Assembly: GCA_023453025.1 (NCBI GenBank)
Contig: JAEXUD010000026.1
Location: forward strand, 1 to 39,587
Length of the DNA stretch: 39,587 nucleotides
Source of the DNA: Bacillota bacterium
GTDB taxonomy: Bacteria; Bacillota; Clostridia; Tissierellales; Sedimentibacteraceae
Direction of reading: 5' to 3'
The position numbers were made by a program, and so were the translations under genes. This document shows, one piece after another, positions 8,491 to 17,467 of this stretch (its first letter is position 1; every line of letters starts with the position of its first letter). The notes under the pieces are model-generated. The model made no database searches. It was not told the DNA's origin and was given only the letters and a program-made list of their open reading frames with translations.

Positions 8491-8754
8491 CTAGCAAAAT
8501 TTATTTCTCATGGGGTCTCTTTTATTTACTGTCTCAAAAATATCTAAAACTTTCACGTTGTTATCATCAATTATTTTTTTAACAGCCGATATGTCGTTTT
8601 TATTTTTAATAAGCAGAGAAATGCCGCAGCATTTGGTTGCCTCTCTGGGCGTCGGAGCTATTGTGACAGAAATTTTTTCAGCTTTCAACAGTTCATTAAG
8701 TCTAAGCCCGTTTTCAACATTCGGAAAAATTACATAGTACTCCATTTCTGCCAT
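8491..8754 (-). CDS. DUF3343 protein (putative Se/S carrier-like)
   Basis: The 87-residue protein matches the DUF3343 pattern. It starts YYVIFPNVENGLRLNELLKAEKI, has a central PTPREATKCCGISLLI with adjacent cysteines, and ends in a Cys. The family is annotated as putative Se/S carrier-like and is often found with anaerobic 2-hydroxyacyl-CoA dehydratase and selenium or sulfur metabolism genes. Here it closes the operon, 14 nt after the double-cubane protein, and has an AGGAGG ribosome site. It may deliver sulfur or a metal to the clusters of its neighbours; that is inference from context. Confidence 0.78.
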   Translation of the reverse strand: MAEMEYYVIFPNVENGLRLNELLKAEKISVTIAPTPREATKCCGISLLIKNKNDISAVKKIIDDNNVKVLDIFETVNKRDPMRNKFC

Positions 8755-8768
8755 TCTTAATCCTCCTG

Positions 8769-10055
8769 TTAAGCATTCTGTCTGTTTCCCAGCATCTCTA
8801 TGAATGCACCTATTCTCGTTTTTAGCTGCTCTGCATCCTGGTCGGTATAATCAGTTTCTATGCCAAGAACCGGAATACCCGCTTCCTTTATTGCTCTTTC
8901 TACCTTGTAGCCTTCAGTGTCATACAGGTTGCAGAACTTCAGATTAACATCTATAATACCGTCAACATCATATTCTTCAGCCAGGCGGAGTATATCTTCT
9001 ACTCTGCCCTCGTTAGGAGTGAAACATGCACAGTTGATTCCCATATATCTGTCTGCCAATGCAACTACCTGCTCATCAAGTGTGGATTTTGTTTCGTCTA
9101 CGAGATTTTCAAAGTATCTGGTGCCTGTACACATTTCTTCAACTACAACAGCTGCTCCGCTTGTTTCTATTATATGATGCAGCTTCCAGTTGGGAATTGC
9201 AAGAGGTGTACCTGTGAGCATTATTCTCTTTGTTCCTGTAGGGAATACACTTACATTTTCTTCAACTCTTTTATCCAGTTCATCACAAAGCTTGTTTGTC
9301 ATTGATGTAAATCGTGTAGGATCGTCATAGAATGCAATTTGTGATATTAAAAGGACATCCTTACCGCTTATAGGAAGGTTTTCGTTTTTTCTGAAAGCAT
9401 ACAGTCTTTCCAATGCTCTTCTTTTATCGTTGATAAGCTTAATTGAGTCAGCCAGTTTTTCGGAAGTCACCTTGTTTCCTGTAAGCTCCTCTACTCTATT
9501 CAAAAATATTTTTATTTCATCTGCCCATGCGGCGATATCCTTCGGGCGTTTCATTTGAGGCAGATCCATTACATGGACGGGAACATCTTCCGCAAGTATT
9601 TCCCATGCCTTTTTCTTTCCATCACAAGTCGTTTCACCCACATACATATCTGCGATTCTAAAGAATGGACATGTTTTATCAAGACGTGCACCTACAGAAG
9701 CCTTTATAAGAGGACATGTACTTGTAGGCAATACCTTTTCTCCTCCGGGAACCCAGAACTGAGAACCTCCGCATAATCCGGTGGCAATAGCATCTGCTGC
9801 AAAAACAACTTCATCGGGAACGTATACGCAAAATGTTCCTAAGACTTTACCGCCCTTTTTCTGATGCTCTATAAGCTCTGCCGGACGGACACCGTGAATT
9901 TCTGAAACTACAAAATTATAATAGTCCATTGATTCCGGACGATTTTCCTGTGTTAAATATACATCCCCAAATGCAACAGGCAATACTTCACACAACTGGT
10001 CATGCAACTCCAAATTCATATCCAGGCTTTTCCACATTTCTTTGTAATCTGCCAT
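8769..10055 (-). CDS. Double-cubane-cluster anaerobic reductase / 2-hydroxyacyl-CoA dehydratase D-type protein
   Basis: The 428-residue protein belongs to the HgdB/BcrB/DCCP superfamily. Three N-terminal cysteines with 15-residue spacing, Cys114 (TSTCPLIKAS), Cys129 (DKTCPF) and Cys144 (ETTCDGKKKAWE), together with C-terminal cysteines in EEMC, NCACF and LKFCNLY, are probable cluster ligands. TCDGKKKAWE and GTRYFENLVDE resemble double-cubane proteins, in which a [8Fe-9S] cluster is reduced by an ATP-hydrolysing partner to drive very low-potential reductions. The activase is encoded in the same operon. No CoA-transferase or acyl-CoA gene is adjacent, so the DCCP reading is preferred over a true 2-hydroxyacyl-CoA dehydratase. 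GGAGG precedes the start. The physiological substrate is unknown. Confidence 0.85.
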   Translation of the reverse strand: MADYKEMWKSLDMNLELHDQLCEVLPVAFGDVYLTQENRPESMDYYNFVVSEIHGVRPAELIEHQKKGGKVLGTFCVYVPDEVVFAADAIATGLCGGSQFWVPGGEKVLPTSTCPLIKASVGARLDKTCPFFRIADMYVGETTCDGKKKAWEILAEDVPVHVMDLPQMKRPKDIAAWADEIKIFLNRVEELTGNKVTSEKLADSIKLINDKRRALERLYAFRKNENLPISGKDVLLISQIAFYDDPTRFTSMTNKLCDELDKRVEENVSVFPTGTKRIMLTGTPLAIPNWKLHHIIETSGAAVVVEEMCTGTRYFENLVDETKSTLDEQVVALADRYMGINCACFTPNEGRVEDILRLAEEYDVDGIIDVNLKFCNLYDTEGYKVERAIKEAGIPVLGIETDYTDQDAEQLKTRIGAFIEMLGNRQNA

Positions 10056-10202
10056 TTTAAAACCTCCACTAATAAATTATTTATTTAACAATTCAATATA
10101 AATTATAGTGGAAAAATATTGAAATTACAAGAAACATAAACTTATACAACATAGCCCTGATATGAAATTTTTTTATTATTCATTGATTGGCATTCCATGT
10201 GA

Positions 10203-11276
10203 TTATACATAATATTGCTCTATGAATTCCCGGAGCTTTGATATATTTTCTTTTTCATTGCCGTTATAATCAACTGTTACTTTCAAGCACGGAAGCTCTG
10301 AAAATTCTGAGCAGTCTTTTTTCATAAAACTGCATCCTCTCATACTTGCTCTGACCAATGCACATATATTATATTTAGAAATAATTCTGCTTACATCCTC
10401 TTTTATGTTTACAGTCAGGTATTTCTTAGCAAGAACATGGTAAATATCACCGCAATTATCAATAATCCTGTAATTTTCTCCCTCACAATCTGATATTGCA
10501 ATAACTGAATTTCTTACAGCATGCAGTTCTTCTGACAGCTCATCCCTTAATGGTACCATGGGAGCACCAGTTATAAGTACATTGGATGTGCTCATATTTT
10601 TTGATCCGACTATAGCCTCCTCCAAAGATTTTTTAAGACTATTAAGCTTATTGAAACGCTCGTCTAAATCAAAGACAAATTGGCTTCCGTATACTATATT
10701 TATTAAATCCACGGCAGATATGACATCTGTGTGATGCAAATAGATATCCGTTATTTCATTTATAATCACGCTTACTGCATTGGTTTTATTTACTATATCC
10801 GAAAGCTTGTCTTTGTCAAGTATCGTATCAAACTTTTTCTGAAGGAATTTAACAAATTTTTCGTATTCTGATACCAGTACATGCTCATTTGTATTTTCCT
10901 TTATTATGTATACTTGCTTAATACCTTCAAGTTTGTGAATCATAAATTTCTTGTGGGGACAATAATCGGTGCCTACTACAATATCCGCAAAATGTGAAAA
11001 CGGACATCTGTCAGTAATTATATATCCATAGCTTGCTTTAATCAGAGAGCATAAATTATTATCAATGACTTCCTCTGCAGGCTTAATATTGGACCCGTCA
11101 ATTCCATATATATTTACAGGAACAATATCCATTGCCCACAGTATTTCTCTCGGAACATTAACCCCATAAATCCCGGCTATATTTTTTCCTTGGTTTTTAA
11201 GCTCTAAGGCCGCTATAAAGGCATTGTGCCTCATGTCGTTGAATTCTTCCAATTGGGAGCGCAATTTATCGTTCAT
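10203..11276 (-). CDS. Second, shorter 2-hydroxyacyl-CoA dehydratase / double-cubane family protein
   Basis: The 357-residue protein is a distant paralogue of the next gene in the operon. It repeats the Cys spacing exactly: Cys76 (NNLCSLIKAS), Cys91 (DRCPFSHFAD) and Cys106 (TDYCPHKKF). Later cysteines occur in ISDCEGENYR, NICALVRAS and RGCSFMKKDC. It is ~70 residues shorter and more diverged. It could be the non-identical partner subunit of the 428-residue protein or an independent reductase with its own cluster. It starts only 11 nt after the activase stop, with a weak GGCGGCAG ribosome site, so translational coupling is likely. A 147-nt gap separates it from the larger paralogue. Confidence 0.8.
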   Translation of the reverse strand: MNDKLRSQLEEFNDMRHNAFIAALELKNQGKNIAGIYGVNVPREILWAMDIVPVNIYGIDGSNIKPAEEVIDNNLCSLIKASYGYIITDRCPFSHFADIVVGTDYCPHKKFMIHKLEGIKQVYIIKENTNEHVLVSEYEKFVKFLQKKFDTILDKDKLSDIVNKTNAVSVIINEITDIYLHHTDVISAVDLINIVYGSQFVFDLDERFNKLNSLKKSLEEAIVGSKNMSTSNVLITGAPMVPLRDELSEELHAVRNSVIAISDCEGENYRIIDNCGDIYHVLAKKYLTVNIKEDVSRIISKYNICALVRASMRGCSFMKKDCSEFSELPCLKVTVDYNGNEKENISKLREFIEQYYV

Positions 11277-11287
11277 CTCGCTGCCGC

Positions 11288-12043
11288 CTATTTTGAAAGT
11301 GCTGCACCGACAGCTCCTGCATAACGTGCCATATTATTAGAATTAACAATCTTTTTAAGCTTTTTACCCAGCTGGTCACACATATACCTGCTCTCGCAAA
11401 ACCCTCCGGTTAAAAAGAAATTGTCATTATCCGAATTTAATTTAGTACTCAAGGTATAAACCTTGTTTACAATAGAATTTACAACTCCCCAGGCTATGTC
11501 TTCCTTTGGTCTTCCGTTTCCTATCAGGCTGATGACCTCCGATTCTGCAAATACAGTGCACATTGAGCTTATAGACACTTCATTTCCTCTTTCGGCAAGA
11601 TCAAAAATTTCTTTAAGCGTAACTCCAAGAGTGTTTGCCATTATTTCCAGAAACCTGCCTGTTCCTGCGGAGCATTTATCATTCATGATAAAATTAGTTA
11701 CTATACCGTCCTTGACAGCAATTATTTTTGTGTCCTGTCCTCCTATATCTATTACAGTGCAATCTTTTTCGTTTAAATAATAGGCTCCTCTGCCGTGGCA
11801 TGTTATTTCGGTTACAACCTTGTGTGCAAATGGTACTGATACCCTTCCATAACCTGTCGCAGTTATATGAGAATTATCTGTTGTAATTTTTCGCTCTTTT
11901 AACCAGCTCTGAATGCTGAAAGCCGTCTCCTTGCTGCTCCACCCCGTGGGCATAAGCAAATTATACAATATTTCTCTGCCGCCCCCCGACATTACGATTA
12001 CCTTGGCAGCAGCAGAACCTATATCTATTCCTACGCGATACAT
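11288..12043 (-). CDS. Acyl-CoA dehydratase activase / double-cubane protein reductase (BadF/BcrD/HgdC family)
   Basis: This ASKHA-fold ATPase reduces its partner by ATP-driven single-electron transfer. The phosphate-binding loop is GIDIGSAAAK (residues 5-14), the second ATP motif is DIGGQDTK (99-106), and Cys124 (NDKCSAGTGRFLE) and Cys162 (SSMCTVFAESEV) should hold one [4Fe-4S] cluster between two subunits of a homodimer. I chose the ATG at 12043 because AAAGGAG lies 7 nt before it. An upstream in-frame ATG at 12067 has no ribosome site and would add eight residues. It is the first gene of the operon and should serve both dehydratase-type proteins downstream. Confidence 0.9.
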   Translation of the reverse strand: MYRVGIDIGSAAAKVIVMSGGGREILYNLLMPTGWSSKETAFSIQSWLKERKITTDNSHITATGYGRVSVPFAHKVVTEITCHGRGAYYLNEKDCTVIDIGGQDTKIIAVKDGIVTNFIMNDKCSAGTGRFLEIMANTLGVTLKEIFDLAERGNEVSISSMCTVFAESEVISLIGNGRPKEDIAWGVVNSIVNKVYTLSTKLNSDNDNFFLTGGFCESRYMCDQLGKKLKKIVNSNNMARYAGAVGAALSK

Positions 12044-12057
12044 AGTATTCTCCTTTA

Positions 12058-12099
12058 TTTTATTCAACAGTTACAAATATTTTATTCAACAGTTACAAA
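12058..12099. repeat. 22-nt tandem duplication upstream of the activase gene
   Basis: The 20-nt string TTTTATTCAACAGTTACAAA is found at 12058-12077 and again at 12080-12099, a period of 22. It sits in the leader of the redox operon just before the activase ribosome site and could be a recent slip duplication or a paired binding site. Confidence 0.8.
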
Positions 12100-12187
12100 G
12101 CCTGTCCTTTTTAAATATGTCGATTTACTACAATAATTATACAACATACTTATTATAATTTGTATCATTGTTTTATTAATTATAATT

Positions 12188-13210
12188 TTATATGATATAT
12201 TTAACCTTTTTATTTTTGAAAAGTTCCTCAATCTCTCTTTCAAAAAATTGTTTAATTTCATCTAAGTTTTCTTTTGGGTATACATATTTTCCGTACCCGA
12301 ATTGACCGTATTTATATTTTCGTTCTTCATCGTTCATTGGCAGCATGCTGTCAGGAAATACCTGGAGTATTCTGTTCCTTGCTGTTGTTGTATAACGGTG
12401 AGATATAATTTCAAAAGTTATTGGGAATTTCAGCTCCTTAGTAAGCTTTGATTTCAAACTAAGAAGCAAATCATGATACTCTTTTTTCCATTCAGGATAA
12501 ATGAATACAGGCGCAATCAAATATCCTATGGGATAGCCTGCCTCAGCGGCCTTTATGCTTGCCTCTATCCTTTTATCTCTGGAGGCTGTGAAATGCTCAT
12601 ACTTATCTATCACAGAAGAAGTATTGATACTGAATCTTATTTCTGTATGTCCATTATGCTCTAAATTAAGCAATGAATCTATATCGTTATATTTTGTTAC
12701 AAATCTAAATCTCCCTTTTTCCTCACCGCCAAAGAATGTTATTGCTTTTCCCAGCGAATGGGTAAAAGGTTCAACCGGTACCGGGTCAGATGTTGCAGCT
12801 CCTTCAAATATAGTTTCATCAGGTATTCTTTCATTTATATATTTCTTTGCCTGATTTAGAATATCATCCACGTTAACATATACCGTTACATAAGGCTTAT
12901 CTCCTAACATGGTATTTAAGTAACAATATTCACATTGACCCATACAGCCTGATATAAGAGGCATCTGATAATGAGCTGAAGGTTTGCAGGTTTGAAATTT
13001 CATACTTTTTTTGATTCCGACTACCAAAGTACTCTTTCCTTCCTTATATTGCTCACTCAGGACGTCGCCCGGAATATGCTGCTTTATTTTATTAGATGAC
13101 ATATTTATTATTTCTATGTTATCATTATTGCCGAATTTGGCAAGTATCTCCCTGCCCATATCATAATCCAGTGACTCTTTTTGAAAAATAATTCTTTTTG
13201 GTATAAACAT
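12188..13210 (-). CDS. splB: Spore photoproduct lyase
   Basis: This 340-residue radical SAM enzyme reverses the thymine dimer 'spore photoproduct' during germination. The [4Fe-4S]/SAM motif is CMGQCEYC (Cys89, Cys93, Cys96), and the neighbouring YLNTMLGDKPYVTVYVN and GYPIGYLIAP are family hallmarks. The Cys that donates a hydrogen atom in Bacillus enzymes (Cys141, in EASCTSD) is an alanine here (EGAATSD, Ala139). Cys75 just before the cluster motif may substitute. The gene stands alone and is expected to be under forespore control, though I could not find a convincing promoter and the ribosome site is weak. It is the best evidence that the host sporulates. Confidence 0.92.
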   Translation of the reverse strand: MFIPKRIIFQKESLDYDMGREILAKFGNNDNIEIINMSSNKIKQHIPGDVLSEQYKEGKSTLVVGIKKSMKFQTCKPSAHYQMPLISGCMGQCEYCYLNTMLGDKPYVTVYVNVDDILNQAKKYINERIPDETIFEGAATSDPVPVEPFTHSLGKAITFFGGEEKGRFRFVTKYNDIDSLLNLEHNGHTEIRFSINTSSVIDKYEHFTASRDKRIEASIKAAEAGYPIGYLIAPVFIYPEWKKEYHDLLLSLKSKLTKELKFPITFEIISHRYTTTARNRILQVFPDSMLPMNDEERKYKYGQFGYGKYVYPKENLDEIKQFFEREIEELFKNKKVKYII

Positions 13211-13363
13211 ATCTGTTACTGTAAACGGAATTATATCACGTTTTTTTCCTTTCTGTTGTTGTGTTTATTAGCATATTCATTACATTTCTGAATATAATTT
13301 CACCAACATCAGGATGATTTATTCACTTCGATATTAAAAATTGTATCTTGCTGCTTTTTACCT

Positions 13364-14200
13364 TCATTTCAACTGAATAATCGGCAAATGAATCCTGTTA
13401 TGTATCCTGACAGGAAAACCGCTGTTGCTTAATCCTCTGCTGACTGACATTTGGACATTATTATCAGAAATATAAAGACCAGATGAATATTTTGGGAAAG
13501 CTCCCTGATTAGGTGCATATATGCCTGTATTGATAAATGGTATCCTGAATTGCCCGCCATGAGCATGGCCCGAAAGTATTAAATCCGGTCTGATGCAATC
13601 CGGAGACGAACAGTAATTGCTAAATTTTTCCGGTCTGTGTGACAGCAATATTTTATTAATACCGGTCTTTAAATCTTTACATTCTAAAAATTCATCAGAA
13701 TAATCACAGCCCTCTTTAAGCCCTATGACAGCAGCTTCAAAATTATTTTTTTTAAATATTTCAACTTTATTGTCCAAAACAGTAACATTATTTGCTTCAA
13801 GTATTTCATTCCATCGTTTAACGTCATCGTTCCAAATTTCATGATTCCCGGTTACTGCATATGTTTTAGCCGCTTCGGACAGACTTAAGCATAGTTTCCC
13901 CAATTGTATCTCATCTATTTTTTTGCGTTTCTGAATTAAATCACCTGTAACAACAATAAAATCAGGTTTTTCTTTTCTTAATATATTCATTAATTTCTCT
14001 ATATTAAAAGTATTGTTTGGAATATGCACATCCGAAATATGTGCTATCTTTAATTTTTGAAAATCCTCAGGCATATTCTTTAATTTAATATCAATGTGTT
14101 CAACTTCAATCCACCTATTCTGTAAATATAAATACACCATAGCTATTACTAAAATAATTATGGCTGTCAACAAATTGCCGTTTATCATTTCTCCATTCAT
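13364..14200 (-). CDS. Membrane-anchored metallophosphoesterase (YkuE/YaeI type)
   Basis: The 278-residue protein has one N-terminal transmembrane helix (residues 9-26) and a calcineurin-like phosphoesterase domain. All metal-binding motifs are present: AHISDVHIP (53-61), VTGDLIQ (84-90), GNHEIW (118-123), LLSHRPE and SGHAHGGQ (210-217). Relatives include YkuE-like and YaeI (LpxH-like) enzymes that act on phospholipid or lipid-linked phosphates at the membrane. AAGGAG is 5 nt before the ATG. It appears to be monocistronic. The natural substrate is unknown. Confidence 0.88.
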   Translation of the reverse strand: MNGEMINGNLLTAIIILVIAMVYLYLQNRWIEVEHIDIKLKNMPEDFQKLKIAHISDVHIPNNTFNIEKLMNILRKEKPDFIVVTGDLIQKRKKIDEIQLGKLCLSLSEAAKTYAVTGNHEIWNDDVKRWNEILEANNVTVLDNKVEIFKKNNFEAAVIGLKEGCDYSDEFLECKDLKTGINKILLSHRPEKFSNYCSSPDCIRPDLILSGHAHGGQFRIPFINTGIYAPNQGAFPKYSSGLYISDNNVQMSVSRGLSNSGFPVRIHNRIHLPIIQLK

Positions 14201-14257
14201 AAAAACTCCTTAATAAATGTCATGATTATTTTAAATGCAGTAACACTATTCAAATTA

Positions 14258-14728
14258 CTATAAAAAATATTTTATGTAAAAATTCATTTTTGTAGGAGTA
14301 TAGCCTATCCTTGTATAAAATTCAAAGGCATTATGATTTGTTAACTCAGATTGAAATTGCAATCGATTATATCCGTTTTCTTTAGCATATAGTTCGATGT
14401 ATTTAAATACCTCACTTCCGATACCTTTTCTTCTATGTTCTTCTTTGATAAATAAATCATCTAATATTATTGCTTTTCCATGAGCCCAAACACTAAATAT
14501 AATCATCAGGTTTGCAAATCCAATAATTTTACTCTCATATTCAATCAGAAATAGTTTTATTAAATCCCGATTTTTTAAAGCTTCATTAAATGTATGTCTG
14601 AATACTTCAAGAGAATTTTTCTGTGTATTGTTCCAAAAACTGTCATCTTGAATTTCATAATTCATAAATTCCCGATTCAATTCAATCCATATTTGTTCAT
14701 CATATTTGTCGCACAATCGTAAATTCAC
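14258..14728 (-). CDS. GNAT family N-acetyltransferase
   Basis: The 156-residue protein has the GNAT fold signature. The acetyl-CoA binding motif A is LFIKEEHRRKGIGSEVFKYIE (about residues 91-111, with the R-x-x-G-I-G loop), followed by YAKENGYNRLQFQSE and a C-terminal HNAFEFYTRIGY. It would transfer acetyl from acetyl-CoA to an amine substrate, perhaps an aminoglycoside-like compound or polyamine. The substrate cannot be told from sequence. GGGAG lies upstream of the start. It stands alone with no informative neighbours. Confidence 0.88.
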   Translation of the reverse strand: MNLRLCDKYDEQIWIELNREFMNYEIQDDSFWNNTQKNSLEVFRHTFNEALKNRDLIKLFLIEYESKIIGFANLMIIFSVWAHGKAIILDDLFIKEEHRRKGIGSEVFKYIELYAKENGYNRLQFQSELTNHNAFEFYTRIGYTPTKMNFYIKYFL

Positions 14729-14840
14729 ATTAAATCACTCCCATTTTATATTAAAAACCTTATATTTCTTTCAACAATAATCTTATTGTTCATTTCATTA
14801 ACAACCCTTTAGATAATTTAAATCAAACTAATTAACTTAA

Positions 14841-15797
14841 TTATGTAAATACTCTATATAAAAGAGGAAGTATAAGCGGTACGGAAAATGTCAAAATCAC
14901 ACCGGTAATTAGTGTCACCAATCCAATCTCCGCCCCCACAAACTTTGTTATCGGAACAAGCATTGTATCCATATTGCCGGCTGCTCCTCCGGCTATTGGA
15001 CTTCCTTTGCTTATCTTTATAAGCAAAGGTAAAAGTAAGACTGTAAAAAACTCTCTCATAACATTGACAATAAACCCATATGTACCGGCTTCAATACCAT
15101 AAGCTTGAGTCATATAAGCTCCCGTTAAACTATAATAACTCATGCCTCCTGCTGATATTATCGAAACATGCAACGGTAAATCAAGTAATATTCCGGAGAC
15201 AAGTCCACCAATAATACTTCCTGCAAAAATAGCAACAGATATATATATAACACGAAAACCAAGTATTTTTATATACTTAAAAACCTCTATATTAGAACCA
15301 AGGCTTATCCCTACTCCTGTGTAAAGTATAACCAGTGAACCAATAAGTAAATAATCAAGTACAAATGTCAAATTACTTGACATAAAAAGGTAGCTTATTA
15401 TAACACCTGCAATGATACATGCAGGCATAATCCAAATTAAAGGTGAGGTTTTCTTTATATCTTCATCGAGTATGTCAATCTTGCTTTCCAGGTTAATATT
15501 TTCTATATGAATCTTTTCTTCAAGTGCCTCCAAAGGAAGTATCGTTCTTTCTATAGCCACCGTAAATAAAACGCTGAAAGCAATGGCAAACAAAGCAATT
15601 ATTAAGCAATTGAATCCTATCAAATGTAAATTCAGCATAACATGCTTATTTATACCAATGTTTAGTCCTATCGTCAACATCAATATAATCAAAGCAATAT
15701 TTATAACTACATCAATTCTAGATAGTAAGCTTTTAGATAAATTATGAAGTCCAATAAAAAGTCCAATTCCTAAGCACAAAAATGGTATCAAGATCAT
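14841..15797 (-). CDS. LysO-family (DUF340) amino acid exporter
   Basis: The 318-residue integral membrane protein has about eight to nine helices in two blocks, separated by a charged loop at residues ~95-118. The second half carries the strongly conserved LysO pattern GGMSYYSLTGA, MREFFTVLLLPLL and GGAAGNMDTMLVPI. E. coli LysO exports lysine. In an amino-acid fermenter the same role, or export of a related basic amino acid, is likely. GGAGG lies upstream of the ATG at 15797. A hairpin separates it from the ABC operon, so it may be co-transcribed as a fourth gene or have its own promoter. No lysine riboswitch was seen. Confidence 0.85.
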   Translation of the reverse strand: MILIPFLCLGIGLFIGLHNLSKSLLSRIDVVINIALIILMLTIGLNIGINKHVMLNLHLIGFNCLIIALFAIAFSVLFTVAIERTILPLEALEEKIHIENINLESKIDILDEDIKKTSPLIWIMPACIIAGVIISYLFMSSNLTFVLDYLLIGSLVILYTGVGISLGSNIEVFKYIKILGFRVIYISVAIFAGSIIGGLVSGILLDLPLHVSIISAGGMSYYSLTGAYMTQAYGIEAGTYGFIVNVMREFFTVLLLPLLIKISKGSPIAGGAAGNMDTMLVPITKFVGAEIGLVTLITGVILTFSVPLILPLLYRVFT

Positions 15798-15837
15798 TAG
15801 AATTTAACCTCCAATTACAATTAACAATCTTATTCAG

Positions 15838-15860
15838 AGAAGACGGTAAAACCGTCCTCT
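15838..15860. repeat. Intergenic hairpin between the ABC permease and LysO genes
   Basis: AGAAGACGGT (15838-15847) and ACCGTCCTCT (15851-15860) pair with one wobble position around AAA. The T-rich tract lies on the + strand side only, so it is not a canonical terminator for the minus-strand ABC operon. It could limit read-through or protect mRNA ends. Confidence 0.55.
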
Positions 15861-15864
15861 CCTT

Positions 15865-16593
15865 TTATTTTATTTTTACAGAAATTCGCTTTGTCAGCAT
15901 TCTGATAATAAGCAATGTCGGCAATACTATAGCAAGTGTTTTCAATGTTGATATGAAAAATGACGAATTTGTGTACACTGCTGCTTCTAAATCAGCGTCA
16001 AACGGGTTTATATTCACACTGTACAATGTTACAATGCTTAATTTCCAGATCATAGCGTATACCGTGTTTAACGCTACGGATAACGCTATGAACATAAGCC
16101 CTATAATCCAGTTGAATCTGTAATAGCCTACATTGATCAGCCATCCAAGCAGGTAGCTTACAAAAGCGTTATAGCTGTACAATAAAAACGAAGCAGGATA
16201 ATTATTTATTATTGAATCATTAATTCTGAAATTAAATAATAAGGACATCAGGTATTCAATCCCGGCAAACATACTGAAAATCAACGGAAGTGTGACAGAT
16301 ATCAATATTGCCGAAACTACAGTTCCATAAAACCAATATTTCCTGGTAACCCCTAATTTTAATAACTGTGGAAGAAATGTCGCTCCTGCTATTATACCAA
16401 TTACAAACATGTAAATCATGGAAGAACCTGACGAAAAAGCCAGTAAATTTTCGACAAAGTTAAAATCATATATAATTACCGCACCATTCAGCACAATATA
16501 AATAACCATCAATATGCTTATAAACCAGACACTCCACTTCATCTGCTCAACATACATATCCAAAGCGACTTTTTTAATTGAAATTTTTTTCAT
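15865..16593 (-). CDS. ABC transporter permease, YtrC/D-like
   Basis: The 242-residue membrane protein has about six transmembrane helices, with a large extracellular segment after the third (residues ~118-140). It has no enzymatic domain. It follows the ATPase gene by one nucleotide and has GGGGAGG before its ATG. The gene order GntR-ATPase-permease is that of YtrA-type operons, which respond to cell-envelope or antibiotic stress. It probably forms the membrane part of an exporter with the ATPase subunit. The ligand is not known. Confidence 0.78.
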   Translation of the reverse strand: MKKISIKKVALDMYVEQMKWSVWFISILMVIYIVLNGAVIIYDFNFVENLLAFSSGSSMIYMFVIGIIAGATFLPQLLKLGVTRKYWFYGTVVSAILISVTLPLIFSMFAGIEYLMSLLFNFRINDSIINNYPASFLLYSYNAFVSYLLGWLINVGYYRFNWIIGLMFIALSVALNTVYAMIWKLSIVTLYSVNINPFDADLEAAVYTNSSFFISTLKTLAIVLPTLLIIRMLTKRISVKIK

Positions 16594-16594
16594 G

Positions 16595-17467
16595 CTATTC
16601 CTCCCCTTCAGTTAAATGAATAAATAAATCCTGAAGTGAAATGGGACCTATTTCCAAACCCATTTCATGAGCCTTATGCTCCAGCTCTTCAGTTCTCTCT
16701 TCGTAAATCATTACTGACTTGGTGCTTCCAAGCTGCTGAGAATTAAGTATCTTTCTGCCCTGAATTAACTCATCTACATTGCCGTAATAACCTGTCAACG
16801 AAATTCCTCTTGATGTTAATGATTCATAATCTTCCTGCAGCAGCAGTCTGCCCTTATGAAGTATTAAAACCTCATCAAATAAGTAGTCCATTTCAGATAC
16901 CAGATGAGTAGATAAAATGAACATGCGAGGATATTTTTCCTGTTCCTTTAAAAGTTCATTATAAAACGTCATTCTGGTAGGTGCATCCATTCCAAGATAA
17001 GATTCATCAAAAATTGTTACGGGTGAACGGCTTGCTAAGCCCATGGTCACCTCAAAGGCTGACTGCATACCTTTGGATAGCTTGTTGACCTGCTTATTTA
17101 ACGGAAGATTAAAGAGATTAATCAGGTAGTGTGCATATTCAGCATCATAATTTGGTCTGTATTCACCGACTATTTTCAGCATGTTTTTAACCTTCTCTGT
17201 TTCCTCCTGATAGTTTGTTTCAAAATGGAAAGATACATTCTGCATAATTTGAGGGTTTTCAAAAGGACACTCTCCCGCAATTTTTACTGTTCCTCCTGAC
17301 GCACGCCTGTATGAGGCAAGTACCGACAGAAGTGACGTCTTGCCTGCTCCGTTTCTTCCCAGCAAGCCGTATATTTTATTATCATCCAGATTAAAAGACA
17401 CATTTTTTAATGCCTCAAAATTTTTGTATTTTAATGACAAATTATTTACTTCAACATTGTAAGCCAT
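16595..17467 (-). CDS. ABC transporter ATP-binding protein, YtrB-like
   Basis: The 290-residue ATPase has the Walker A motif GRNGAGKTS (residues 37-45), the signature LSKGMQS, Walker B VTIFDES with the catalytic Glu, and the switch His in STHLVSEM. The signature deviates from LSGGQ (LSKGM), as is common in YtrB/EcsA-type exporters. The C-terminal ~80 residues form a family-specific extension (SLQDLFIHLTEGEE). Its ATG overlaps the stop of the GntR gene, and it is followed immediately by the permease, so the three are translated as a unit. Confidence 0.9.
   Translation of the reverse strand: MAYNVEVNNLSLKYKNFEALKNVSFNLDDNKIYGLLGRNGAGKTSLLSVLASYRRASGGTVKIAGECPFENPQIMQNVSFHFETNYQEETEKVKNMLKIVGEYRPNYDAEYAHYLINLFNLPLNKQVNKLSKGMQSAFEVTMGLASRSPVTIFDESYLGMDAPTRMTFYNELLKEQEKYPRMFILSTHLVSEMDYLFDEVLILHKGRLLLQEDYESLTSRGISLTGYYGNVDELIQGRKILNSQQLGSTKSVMIYEERTEELEHKAHEMGLEIGPISLQDLFIHLTEGEE

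Noticed and set aside
8491..12043. 2-hydroxyglutaryl-CoA or lactoyl-CoA dehydratase operon
   Set aside because: There is no CoA-transferase, acyl-CoA dehydrogenase or Etf gene beside it, and motifs fit double-cubane reductases better. I kept the family-level call and left the substrate open.
14841..15860. Lysine riboswitch before the LysO-type exporter
   Set aside because: Only 43 nt separate the gene from its upstream neighbour and only a short hairpin is present, too small for an L box.
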